The notes under the pieces: model-generated
What the model was told of the DNA's origin: nothing
Database searches by the model: none
What the model saw: only the letters and a program-made list of their open reading frames with translations
Translations under genes and position numbers: made by a program
NCBI GenBank assembly: GCA_031119155.1
Contig: JAVHYH010000090.1
Location: forward strand, 1 to 12,168
Origin: Brevundimonas sp.
GTDB taxonomy: Bacteria; Pseudomonadota; Alphaproteobacteria; Caulobacterales; Caulobacteraceae
DNA: 12,168 nucleotides
Direction of reading: 5' to 3'
Shown here: positions 6,687-12,168 of the stretch, piece after piece
How positions within the stretch are numbered: the first letter of the stretch is position 1
Layout of the letters: each line of letters begins with the position of its first letter

Positions 6687-7640
6687 CTATCCTTCCCCGT
6701 CGCTCTTCCGGCTTTCAGCCGCCGGCGGCCTGATCGGCTTCTCCGAACCGGGAAGCGTCTCCTCATCGCCATAAGGCACAGCCACCTGATGCGGGAACGG
6801 AATCTCGATGCCCGCGGCGTCCAGCGCCTCCTTGCCGCCCTGCATCAGGTCGGCCTGGGTCTGCCACCAGTCCTCGACCTTGACCCAGGCGTGCAGGGTC
6901 ACCTGTACCGAGCTGTCCAGCAGGGCCGTGACGCCGGTCCACGGATGCGGGTCCGGCAGCACCTGCTCATGCGCCGCCGCCATGTCCGCCAGCACGCAGC
7001 GCGCCTTGTTCAGGTCGTCGCCGTAGCCGACCCCGAAATGGATCTCGACGCGACGGGTCTGCTGGCCGGTCAGATTGGTCAGCGGGTCGCTCAGCACCTT
7101 GGAGTTCGGAATGACGATCTTGTGGTTGTTGGCGTTTGACAGCTGGGTCGTGAACAGGTCCAGCCGCTGCACCGTGCCCGACATCCCGCCCACATCGACC
7201 ACGTCCCCGACGCGGTAGGGCCGCAGGATCAGCAGCATGATGCCCGAGGCGACGTTGGACAGCGTTCCCTGCAGGGCCAGACCGACCGCCAGCGAGGCCG
7301 CGCCCAGCACGGCGATGATCGAGGTCGTCTGCACGCCCAGCCGCTGCAGCACGGCGATCATGCCGATGATGATGACGATGACCCGCACCACCTGGGTGGC
7401 GAAGCTGAGCACGGTCGGATCGTGACGGAAGCCGCGCATCCGCGACAGGCCGTTCCGCGCCGCCCTCGCCGCCCATTTCGACGCGAACAGCGTCAGGGCG
7501 AAGATCAGGATGGCGACGGTCAGGTTGATCGCGAAGTCGCCGGCCATATCGGTCAGCTTGGCGATCATGGCGGCGTCGATGGCGGCGGCCTTCTGGCCCG
7601 CGGCGACCGCCTCGTTCAGGGGAGCGACGAGAATGGACAT
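6687..7640 (-). CDS. Small-conductance mechanosensitive channel (MscS family)
   Basis: This 317-residue inner-membrane channel has the MscS core. TM1 is at about 36-56 and TM2 at about 78-99. The pore helix TM3 (about 105-138) carries the packed Ala/Gly pattern AVLGAASLAVGLALQGTLSN. The beta domain has RPYRVGDVV (140-148) and IVIPNS (175-180), and the C-terminal alpha/beta domain ends near IPFPHQ (280-285). A charged 30-residue tail follows. It opens under membrane tension to release solutes during hypo-osmotic shock. The length is close to the 286-residue E. coli MscS. It is first in a two-gene unit with the PLP lyase, 2 nt apart. The start has no Shine-Dalgarno sequence, and a -10-like GTTAGACC ends 6 nt before the ATG. 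Confidence 0.95.
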   Translation of the reverse strand: MSILVAPLNEAVAAGQKAAAIDAAMIAKLTDMAGDFAINLTVAILIFALTLFASKWAARAARNGLSRMRGFRHDPTVLSFATQVVRVIVIIIGMIAVLQRLGVQTTSIIAVLGAASLAVGLALQGTLSNVASGIMLLILRPYRVGDVVDVGGMSGTVQRLDLFTTQLSNANNHKIVIPNSKVLSDPLTNLTGQQTRRVEIHFGVGYGDDLNKARCVLADMAAAHEQVLPDPHPWTGVTALLDSSVQVTLHAWVKVEDWWQTQADLMQGGKEALDAAGIEIPFPHQVAVPYGDEETLPGSEKPIRPPAAESRKSDGEG

Positions 7641-7646
7641 GGGGCG

Positions 7647-7663
7647 GGTCTAACGCACGAGTC
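7647..7663 (-). promoter_or_regulatory. Candidate mscS -10 box with adjoining GANTC methylation site
   Basis: On the minus strand, GTTAGACC (7647-7654) matches GCtANAWC at five of seven positions and ends 6 nt before the mscS ATG. GACTC (7659-7663) lies just upstream, between the -10 and the expected -35 position, where CcrM methylation and GcrA binding act in Caulobacterales. No convincing -35 element is visible. Confidence 0.3.
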
Positions 7664-7722
7664 CCGGATTGGAACCCCGAAGGCCGGTTTTGGCGGACTT
7701 TTCGGTTGCGAACGCCGGTCGC

Positions 7723-9543
7723 TTACGCCGCCGCCCGCGACTGGGCTTCCTGCACCGCCGACAGGGCCTGGATGCCCGCCCGCCCGCCGTTGACCCGGTT
7801 CATCACCATGGCCAGGGCCGCGAAGTCGATCGGCTTGTTCAGATAGGCGTCGGCGCCCGCGTCCAGACCGGCCTGATGGTCCTCGCTGCGGGCCGAGGCC
7901 GACAGCACCACCACAGGCGTCTCGCAGTTGGGGCCTTCGCCGGCGCGGATGGCCCGGGTGGCGGTCAGGCCGTCCATCACCGGCATGTTCACGTCCATGA
8001 TGATCAGGTCGAAACGCTGCTCGCCCGCCGCCTCGATGGCGATCTGGCCGTTCTCGGCGGTGGCCGAGGTATGGCCCGCCGACGACATCCAGGCTTCCAG
8101 GATCATGCGGTTGACCGGATGGTCCTCGACCACCAGCACGTTCAGCGAATGGCCGCCCTCGACCTCGGCGACGATGGCCTCGGCCTCCTGCGCCTGCGCC
8201 CAGCAGACCACATCGGCCTCGACGCTGAAGGTGAAGGTCGAGCCCTCGCCCACCGTCGATTCCACCGTGATGTCGCCGCCCATGATGTTGGCCATGCGAC
8301 GCGAGATGGTCAGGCCCAGCCCCGTGCCGCCGAACCGGCGCGTCGAGGAGGCGTCGACCTGGGTGAAGGGCTGGAACAGGCGCTCCAGATCCTCCGGCGC
8401 GATGCCCGAGCCCGAATCCCGGATCATGAAGTCGAACTTCACCCGGTCATCCGCCAGACGCTCAGCCCGGACGGTGTAGGTGATCTGGCCCTCGTCGGTG
8501 AATTTCACCGCATTGGACAGCAGGTTGTGGATGACCTGGCAGACGCGCAGCGGGTCGCCGCGCACGATGGCCGGGACTTCACCTTCGCGGATCGCGACGA
8601 AGTCCAGCCCCTTGGCCTCGGCCTGGGCCTGGAAGGGGCCGGTGACGCGCTTGTCCAGATCCTCGACGTTCACGTCGACGACCTCGAAGGTCATCTTGCC
8701 CGCCTCGATCTTGGTCATGTCGAGGATGTCGTTCAGCAGGCTCAGGAGGTTGTCGCCCGAGTTGCGGATGATCGACAGATATTCACGCTGGGTCGGCTCG
8801 AGCCGCGTGGCGCTCAGCAGTTGGGCGGCGCCCAGGACGCCGTTCATCGGGGTGCGCAACTCGTGCGAGATGACGCCGAGGAAGTTCGACTTGGCGTCAT
8901 TGGCCGCATTGGCCTTGTCGCGGGCCGATTCCAGCTCCTCGATCAGATGGGCCTGGTGCTCCTGGAAGGCGCGGATGCGCTCCTCGCGCAGCATGGTCAT
9001 GGTCACCAGCACGAACAGGCCGGCGGCGGTGAACGGCACCACGGCCAGGAACTGCCAGAACTCCGGCGTGCCCCACAGGCTGGCGGCGATAATCAGGGCG
9101 GCCACGCCATAGGGGGACGAAATCATCACCGCCTGACGCGGCGAGCTGCGAAGCTGGGCGAAGACCAGCACATAACCGGCCACAAGGAAGGCCAGCCCCA
9201 GCGAGGGGCCGAAGGTCGCGCCGGAGAACCACGCCAGCAGCGGGGCGACGGCCCAGGCGGCGGTGGTGGCGGTGGCGACGGCCGGGAACACAAGGCCCCA
9301 GCCCGTGCCGACGCGCTGGCTGATGCGCTTTTCCACCGCGCCGCGGATCGTCCCGGCGGCCAGGGTGCCGATGAACCACAGGGTCGCCGCGGTCCAGCCG
9401 ACGGTGGCCAGCAGGCCGATCGCCCAGCTGGAGATGATCAGATAGCGCAGATACTGGGTCTGCAGGATGGCGCGCAGAGCCTGCGCGGCCTCGCCGGCTT
9501 CAGGTTCTCCCGCGGGCTTGCCGATGCCGTCCGATTCAACCAT
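7723..9543 (-). CDS. Membrane-bound hybrid sensor histidine kinase with C-terminal receiver
   Basis: This 606-residue kinase begins with an N-terminal membrane domain of about five or six hydrophobic segments (roughly residues 33-185) with short loops and no periplasmic sensor domain. A short coiled coil (about 190-215) leads to HisKA with SHELRTPMNG (phospho-accepting His227), then HATPase_c with N box HNLLSNAVKF (340-349), DSGSGI (376-381) and GGTGLGL (405-411). The receiver domain (about 468-585) has acidic pair Glu473/Asp474, phospho-acceptor Asp517 in MDVNMP, Ser548 and Lys570. All catalytic residues are present, so it should autophosphorylate and pass phosphate to its own receiver, probably onward to a separate Hpt protein. 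No Hpt or output regulator is nearby. The ATG at 9543 has a GGGGCAGGG-type ribosome-binding stretch; ATG 9558 and TTG 9570 are alternatives. The signal sensed is unknown. Confidence 0.93.
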   Translation of the reverse strand: MVESDGIGKPAGEPEAGEAAQALRAILQTQYLRYLIISSWAIGLLATVGWTAATLWFIGTLAAGTIRGAVEKRISQRVGTGWGLVFPAVATATTAAWAVAPLLAWFSGATFGPSLGLAFLVAGYVLVFAQLRSSPRQAVMISSPYGVAALIIAASLWGTPEFWQFLAVVPFTAAGLFVLVTMTMLREERIRAFQEHQAHLIEELESARDKANAANDAKSNFLGVISHELRTPMNGVLGAAQLLSATRLEPTQREYLSIIRNSGDNLLSLLNDILDMTKIEAGKMTFEVVDVNVEDLDKRVTGPFQAQAEAKGLDFVAIREGEVPAIVRGDPLRVCQVIHNLLSNAVKFTDEGQITYTVRAERLADDRVKFDFMIRDSGSGIAPEDLERLFQPFTQVDASSTRRFGGTGLGLTISRRMANIMGGDITVESTVGEGSTFTFSVEADVVCWAQAQEAEAIVAEVEGGHSLNVLVVEDHPVNRMILEAWMSSAGHTSATAENGQIAIEAAGEQRFDLIIMDVNMPVMDGLTATRAIRAGEGPNCETPVVVLSASARSEDHQAGLDAGADAYLNKPIDFAALAMVMNRVNGGRAGIQALSAVQEAQSRAAA

Positions 9544-9620
9544 GCCCTGCCCCGCCATGCGATTGCACAACCCGGCGGGGACGCTACGTGGAACCCCCTA
9601 AGACGAAGTGAACGCTGACG

Positions 9621-9646
9621 GTTATATGACAAACCTGGTTCGTCGA
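9621..9646 (-). promoter_or_regulatory. Candidate promoter of the hybrid kinase gene
   Basis: On the minus strand, TCGACGA (9640-9646), an 11-nt spacer and CATATAAC (9621-9628) fit TTGaCgS-N10-14-GCtANAWC, at five of seven positions in each box. It begins immediately past the bolA stop and would give a leader of about 70 nt, so the kinase need not depend on bolA transcription. Confidence 0.45.
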
Positions 9647-9648
9647 AT

Positions 9649-9951
9649 TCAGGCCGCTTCCGCCTCGGAAGGCGTCAGGGCCTTGATGGACAGGGCATGG
9701 ACCGGTCCGGCGAGTTCGTCACGCAGCAGGCCGTTGATCGCGCGCTGGCGCTGGACGCGCCCCTGCCCCTCGAACGCCGCCGAAACCACCACCAGATTGA
9801 AATGCGACTCGCCGCCGGGCCTGGCGTCCATGCCCCCCTCATGGTGATGACCGGCGTGACGCCAGCTGTCGTCCTCGATGTCCAGACGCTCCGGCGCCAG
9901 CCCCGCGGTCAGTTTCTCGCGGATAATCGTCGCGATCGGGCCCTCGGGCAT
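9649..9951 (-). CDS. bolA: BolA family protein
   Basis: This 100-residue protein has the BolA core: IREKLTAGLAPERLDIEDDS, the hallmark GGESHFNLVVVSAAFEG (46-62), the helix RVQRQRAINGLLRDEL (65-80) and AGPVHALSIKALTP (81-94), with the conserved His85. The loop between the first strand and GESHF is long and histidine-rich (HAGHHHEGG, 32-40) and could contribute Fe-S cluster ligands. BolA proteins partner with monothiol glutaredoxins in Fe-S trafficking and iron regulation, and some bind DNA. No cysteine is present, so this is the histidine-ligand type. The ATG at 9951 has AAGGA 6 nt upstream and starts the family domain. The frame continues upstream across the divergent J-domain gene, which I discount. 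It is divergent from that gene with 45 nt between start codons. Confidence 0.93.
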   Translation of the reverse strand: MPEGPIATIIREKLTAGLAPERLDIEDDSWRHAGHHHEGGMDARPGGESHFNLVVVSAAFEGQGRVQRQRAINGLLRDELAGPVHALSIKALTPSEAEAA

Positions 9952-9961
9952 CGTCAAGTCC

Positions 9962-9989
9962 TTGTTGCGGTCTAATTCGGCCCTACACT
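9962..9989 (+). promoter_or_regulatory. Candidate promoter of the J-domain gene (leaderless type)
   Basis: TTGTTGC (9962-9968), a 13-nt spacer and CCTACACT (9982-9989) resemble TTGaCgS-N10-14-GCtANAWC. The -10 box ends 7 nt before the ATG at 9997, and no Shine-Dalgarno sequence is present. The divergent bolA start lies just beyond the -35 element. Confidence 0.38.
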
Positions 9990-9996
9990 TCGTGTG

Positions 9997-10671
9997 ATGT
10001 CGTCCGCCTTTCAATACACGCCGCGCTTCAAGGACATGCGCATCAAGCCGCCCAAGCCCGAGGAAGAGGCTGCGGAGGCCGATGTCCTGCACCTGAAACC
10101 GGGCGAAAAGCCCTGTGACTGGCCCGATTGCCGCCAGGCCGCCACGGCCAGGGCGCCCAAGTCGCGCGAGCGGCTGAACGACTTCTATAATTTCTGCCAG
10201 CGTCACGCGGGCGAGTACAACAAGGGCTGGAATTTCTACGCCGGGATGAGTGAAGGCGAGGTCCGCGCGGCGCAGGAGAACGAGGCCATGACCGGCGGTC
10301 GCCCGACCTGGGAGATGCAGGCCGGCAAATTCACCCGTGAAGCCGCCGCCTTCGCCGCCAAGATGGGCACGTCCAACAATCAGGGTGCCGGCTCATGGCG
10401 CGACAGCTTCGGCCTGTTCGGCCGTCGCACCGCGGAGCAGACCGCCCCCGCCGGGCAGGACGACCTGCGCATCGGCAAGCTGGAGCGCGCCGCCCTGTCC
10501 GATCTCGACCTCGACGCCCGCACCGACAAGGCGGCGGTCAAGGCGCGCTATCATGAGCTGCTGAAGCGCTTCCACCCCGACCTGAACCAAGGCGACCGGG
10601 GCGCCGAAGCCAAGCTCCAGCGCGTGATCAAGGCCTACAAGACGCTGAAGAAGGCGGGACTGGCGGCCTAG
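9997..10671 (+). CDS. J-domain (DnaJ-like) protein with N-terminal Cys/His cluster
   Basis: This 224-residue protein carries a C-terminal J domain (about 167-222) with the essential HPD tripeptide at 193-195 after the helix VKARYHELLKRF. J domains stimulate the ATPase of a DnaK-type chaperone. The position at the C terminus and the lack of G/F and DnaJ zinc-finger regions make this a class III co-chaperone. The N-terminal part has CDWPDC (Cys40, Cys45) and FCQRHAGEYN (Cys67, His70), a plausible single zinc site, followed by the aromatic WNFYAGMSEGE. I recognise this architecture from alphaproteobacteria, where it often sits near bolA and cobS; its client is unknown to me. ATG 9997 is preferred to GTG 9994, just upstream, because it fits the promoter spacing equally well. 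The stop shares CTAG with the convergent ohrR stop. Confidence 0.9.
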   Translation: MSSAFQYTPRFKDMRIKPPKPEEEAAEADVLHLKPGEKPCDWPDCRQAATARAPKSRERLNDFYNFCQRHAGEYNKGWNFYAGMSEGEVRAAQENEAMTGGRPTWEMQAGKFTREAAAFAAKMGTSNNQGAGSWRDSFGLFGRRTAEQTAPAGQDDLRIGKLERAALSDLDLDARTDKAAVKARYHELLKRFHPDLNQGDRGAEAKLQRVIKAYKTLKKAGLAA

Positions 10672-11129
10672 TTCGCGTCGGTCGCCGCGATCCGCGCGCC
10701 GAAATCCTGAACCTGCGCCTTGAAGGCCTTCAACTCCGGGATCGACATGCCCGCCTTGCCCAGCAGCGCCTCGGCCAGACAGGGCGTGCGGGCGATGATG
10801 TCCTGACCGGCATCGGTCAACGACACCTCCACCTGGCGCTCGTCCTTCAGCCCGCGCTTGCGCCCGACCAACGCCGCCGCCTCCAGCCGTTTGACCAGCG
10901 GGGTGATGGTGCTCGGCTCCAGCCCAAGCCGCGCCGCCAGACCGCCGACCGTCAGCGTCCCCTCGTCGTTCAGGGCCGTCAGCACGAGGAACTGCGGATA
11001 GGTGATGCCCATTTCATCCAGCAGCGGCTTGTACAGCCGCCCGACCGCCATCGAGGCGGAATACAGGGCGAAACACAGCTGGTCGTCGAGCGGCAGCGGC
11101 GGGATCGAGGGGGAAGCGGAACGGGCCAT
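10668..11129 (-). CDS. ohrR: OhrR, MarR-family organic-hydroperoxide-sensing repressor
   Basis: This 153-residue winged-helix regulator has the OhrR signature LDDQLCFALYSASMAVGRLYKPLLDEMGITYPQ split over residues 14-46. Cys19 is the peroxidatic sensor, and Tyr33 and Tyr44 are the pair that hydrogen-bonds its thiolate (equivalents of Cys15, Tyr29 and Tyr40 in Bacillus subtilis OhrR). A second cysteine, Cys117, places it in the 2-Cys class, which is inactivated by an intersubunit disulfide. The DNA-binding wing region is LEPSTITPLVKRLE (70-83) and KDERQVEVSLT. It should repress ohr, and itself, until organic hydroperoxides oxidise Cys19. It is divergent from ohr with two matching operators between them. 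No Shine-Dalgarno sequence precedes the ATG, and the -10 box ends 8 nt upstream. Confidence 0.95.
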   Translation of the reverse strand: MARSASPSIPPLPLDDQLCFALYSASMAVGRLYKPLLDEMGITYPQFLVLTALNDEGTLTVGGLAARLGLEPSTITPLVKRLEAAALVGRKRGLKDERQVEVSLTDAGQDIIARTPCLAEALLGKAGMSIPELKAFKAQVQDFGARIAATDAN

Positions 11130-11137
11130 GCGGGTTA

Positions 11138-11165
11138 GTTATCACAATAATGACTTTCGCGCCAA
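11138..11165 (-). promoter_or_regulatory. Candidate ohrR promoter overlapped by operator
   Basis: On the minus strand, TTGGCGC (11159-11165), a 13-nt spacer and GTGATAAC (11138-11145) closely fit TTGaCgS-N10-14-GCtANAWC. The ATG follows 8 nt after the -10 box, implying a leaderless or nearly leaderless message. The ohrR-proximal operator covers the -10 box, as expected for autorepression. Confidence 0.55.
11139..11150. promoter_or_regulatory. Probable OhrR operator, ohrR-proximal site
   Basis: TTATCACAATAA is an imperfect palindrome with TTAT/ATAA arms. It matches the ohr-proximal site at 10 of 12 positions and overlaps the predicted ohrR -10 box. MarR-family repressors bind such palindromes as dimers. 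The assignment to OhrR is from position and the repeat. Confidence 0.6.
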
Positions 11166-11206
11166 CTTTCCGCTGGACAGCCGTCCGGGACGCACCTACC
11201 TATTCG

Positions 11207-11218
11207 TTATCGCGATAA
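11207..11218. promoter_or_regulatory. Probable OhrR operator, ohr-proximal site
   Basis: TTATCGCGATAA is a perfect 12-bp palindrome located 40 nt before the ohr start codon. Its centre is 68 bp from the centre of the ohrR-proximal site. A -35-like TGGACA is at 11174-11179, but I cannot identify a good -10 box for ohr. Confidence 0.65.
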
Positions 11219-11258
11219 ACAACTCGCCGCTCGCGACGGCGCTACAGGAGAGTTTCTG

Positions 11259-11687
11259 ATGCAGGTTCTCTATACCGCCCACGCCAGCTCCACCGGCGGC
11301 GGCCGCGACGAAGGCCGCTCGACCACCGACGACGGCAAGATCGACGTCCTGCTGTCCCTGCCCGCCGAAATGGGCGGCAAGGGCGGCGCGGGCACCAACC
11401 CGGAACAGCTGTTCGCCGCCGGCTACGCCGCCTGCTACATGGGCGCCCTGCGTCTGGTCTCGGGCAAGGCGGGCACGCCGGTTGGTCCCGATACAAAGAT
11501 CAGCACCCGCGTCGGCATCGGCCCGAACACCCGTGGTGAAGGCTTCAATCTGGATATCGGCATCACCGTCTCGGACCACGGCCTCGACCAGGCCGTCATC
11601 GACGACCTGATCCAGAAGGCCCACCAGGTCTGCCCCTACTCCAACGCCACCCGCGGCAACGTGGACGTCGAGCTGAAGGCGGTCTGA
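11259..11687 (+). CDS. ohr: Ohr, organic hydroperoxide resistance thiol peroxidase
   Basis: This 142-residue OsmC/Ohr-fold peroxidase has the complete Ohr active site: peroxidatic Cys59 in AGYAACYMGAL, resolving Cys125 in VCPYSNATRGN, Glu49 in TNPEQLF and an Arg in GRDEGRS (probably Arg20), which together polarise the sulfur. It reduces organic and fatty-acid hydroperoxides in the cytoplasm, with electrons from lipoyl-dependent dithiols in characterised members. The VCPYSNATRGN motif separates Ohr from OsmC. AGGAG (11246-11250) lies 8 nt before the ATG, so unlike ohrR this gene is translated with a clear ribosome-binding site. It is divergent from ohrR and probably derepressed by organic hydroperoxides. 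A hairpin without a U run follows. Confidence 0.96.
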   Translation: MQVLYTAHASSTGGGRDEGRSTTDDGKIDVLLSLPAEMGGKGGAGTNPEQLFAAGYAACYMGALRLVSGKAGTPVGPDTKISTRVGIGPNTRGEGFNLDIGITVSDHGLDQAVIDDLIQKAHQVCPYSNATRGNVDVELKAV

Positions 11688-11703
11688 TCGCCCTGTTCCC
11701 GGA

Positions 11704-11730
11704 GCCCCGCCGTTTCATCGACGGCGGGGC
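11704..11730 (+). terminator. Strong hairpin after ohr, terminator-like without U run
   Basis: A perfect 10-bp stem, GCCCCGCCGT (11704-11713) with ACGGCGGGGC (11721-11730), closes a 7-nt loop 17 nt after the ohr stop. The bases after it (CTCGACC) are not T-rich, so it may stabilise the mRNA 3' end or act with Rho rather than terminate alone. Confidence 0.5.
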
Positions 11731-11767
11731 CTCGACCACCCCGTGAGGGTGCGGTAATCGCATCGAC

Positions 11768-12168
11768 ATGACCTCCCTCCTCGACTCGACGCCCGATCCC
11801 CTGCTGACGCTGGAGCCGCATCGCAACGCCACCGTGCGTGAGCTGTTCGGCATCGACAGCGACATGACCGTGCCGGTCTTCGCCGAGCGCGACAGCCATG
11901 TGCCCGAGATCGACGAGGCCTACCGCTTCGACCCGCAGACGACGCTGGCCATCTGCGCCGGCTTCAGCTTCGACCGTCGCGTCATGGTTCAGGGCTATCA
12001 CGGCACCGGCAAGTCGACCCATATCGAGCAGGTCGCCGCCCGCCTGAACTGGCCGCTGGTCCGCCTGAACCTCGACAGCCACGTCTCCCGTATCGATCTC
12101 GTCGGCAAGGACGCGATCGTCCTGAAGGACGGCAAGCAGATCACCGAGTTCCGCGAGGGCATGCTGCC
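11768..12168 (+). CDS. cobS: CobS, AAA+ ATPase subunit of cobaltochelatase (partial, runs off the window)
   Basis: The first 133 codons are present and the gene continues past the end. The N-terminal region has RELFGIDSDMTVPVF and HVPEIDEAYRFDPQTTLAI, typical of CobS, followed by the Walker A motif GYHGTGKST (76-84) and the conserved NLDSHVSRIDLVGKDAI. CobS is the AAA+ motor that, with CobT and CobN, inserts cobalt into hydrogenobyrinic acid diamide in aerobic vitamin B12 synthesis. CobS/CobT homologues also occur where the pathway is incomplete, so the function in this organism depends on genes outside the window. The ATG at 11768 starts the conserved N terminus. Only a weak ribosome-binding site is present, and a TAAT-like -10 (11755-11758) is nearby. 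CobT would be expected next. Confidence 0.93.
   Translation, partial: MTSLLDSTPDPLLTLEPHRNATVRELFGIDSDMTVPVFAERDSHVPEIDEAYRFDPQTTLAICAGFSFDRRVMVQGYHGTGKSTHIEQVAARLNWPLVRLNLDSHVSRIDLVGKDAIVLKDGKQITEFREGML

Noticed and set aside
7669..9618. A 649-codon open frame on the plus strand opposite the hybrid kinase
   Set aside because: It is longer than the kinase itself, but its product is a low-complexity mix of His, Arg, Gly, Asp and Gln with no recognisable domain, as expected from the complement of a GC-rich gene. The kinase strand has every catalytic motif.
9952..10206. An 85-codon N-terminal extension of BolA
   Set aside because: It would run across the divergent J-domain gene and has no BolA-like sequence. 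The ATG at 9951 has a ribosome-binding site and starts the family domain.

Overview
The window is GC-rich, gene-dense alphaproteobacterial chromosome. Gene content, promoter style (TTGaCgS / GCtANAWC-like boxes, several genes without a Shine-Dalgarno sequence) and the bolA / J-domain / cobS neighbourhood point to Caulobacterales, most likely a Brevundimonas-like organism. That placement is inference from gene families, not from a search. I see no rRNA, tRNA, CRISPR array, insertion sequence, prophage or origin, and no gene-free stretch longer than about 190 bases.

Layout. (1) 35-1437, minus: trigger factor (tig) with its own terminator and two candidate promoters. (2) 1624-2325, plus: a glyoxalase II-like metallo-beta-lactamase-fold hydrolase, convergent with a small tail-anchored membrane protein (2322-2612, minus). 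(3) 2704-3384: two small plus-strand genes, a proline/aspartate-rich repeat protein and a KGG-repeat stress protein. Each is preceded by a match to the alphaproteobacterial general-stress sigma factor (EcfG/SigT) promoter, and the block ends at a strong bidirectional terminator. (4) 3398-5554, minus: one reading frame joining EgtB to EgtD, the two core enzymes of ergothioneine synthesis, again behind an EcfG-like promoter. (5) 5671-7640, minus: an mscS-type channel and a threonine aldolase/beta-eliminating lyase, separated by 2 nt. (6) 7723-9543, minus: a membrane hybrid histidine kinase. (7) 9649-10671: divergent bolA and a J-domain protein. (8) 10668-11687: divergent ohrR and ohr with two matching palindromic operators between them. 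(9) 11768 to the end: the start of cobS.

Theme. Much of the window concerns redox and stress protection: ergothioneine, organic-hydroperoxide reduction, glyoxalase-type detoxification, KGG and tail-anchored stress proteins, trigger factor and an osmotic channel. Most families are familiar. The points most worth following are the egtB-egtD fusion under a probable general-stress promoter, the small EcfG-like regulon around 2.7-5.6 kb, the ohrR/ohr operator pair, and a repeated promoter layout that would give leaderless mRNAs.
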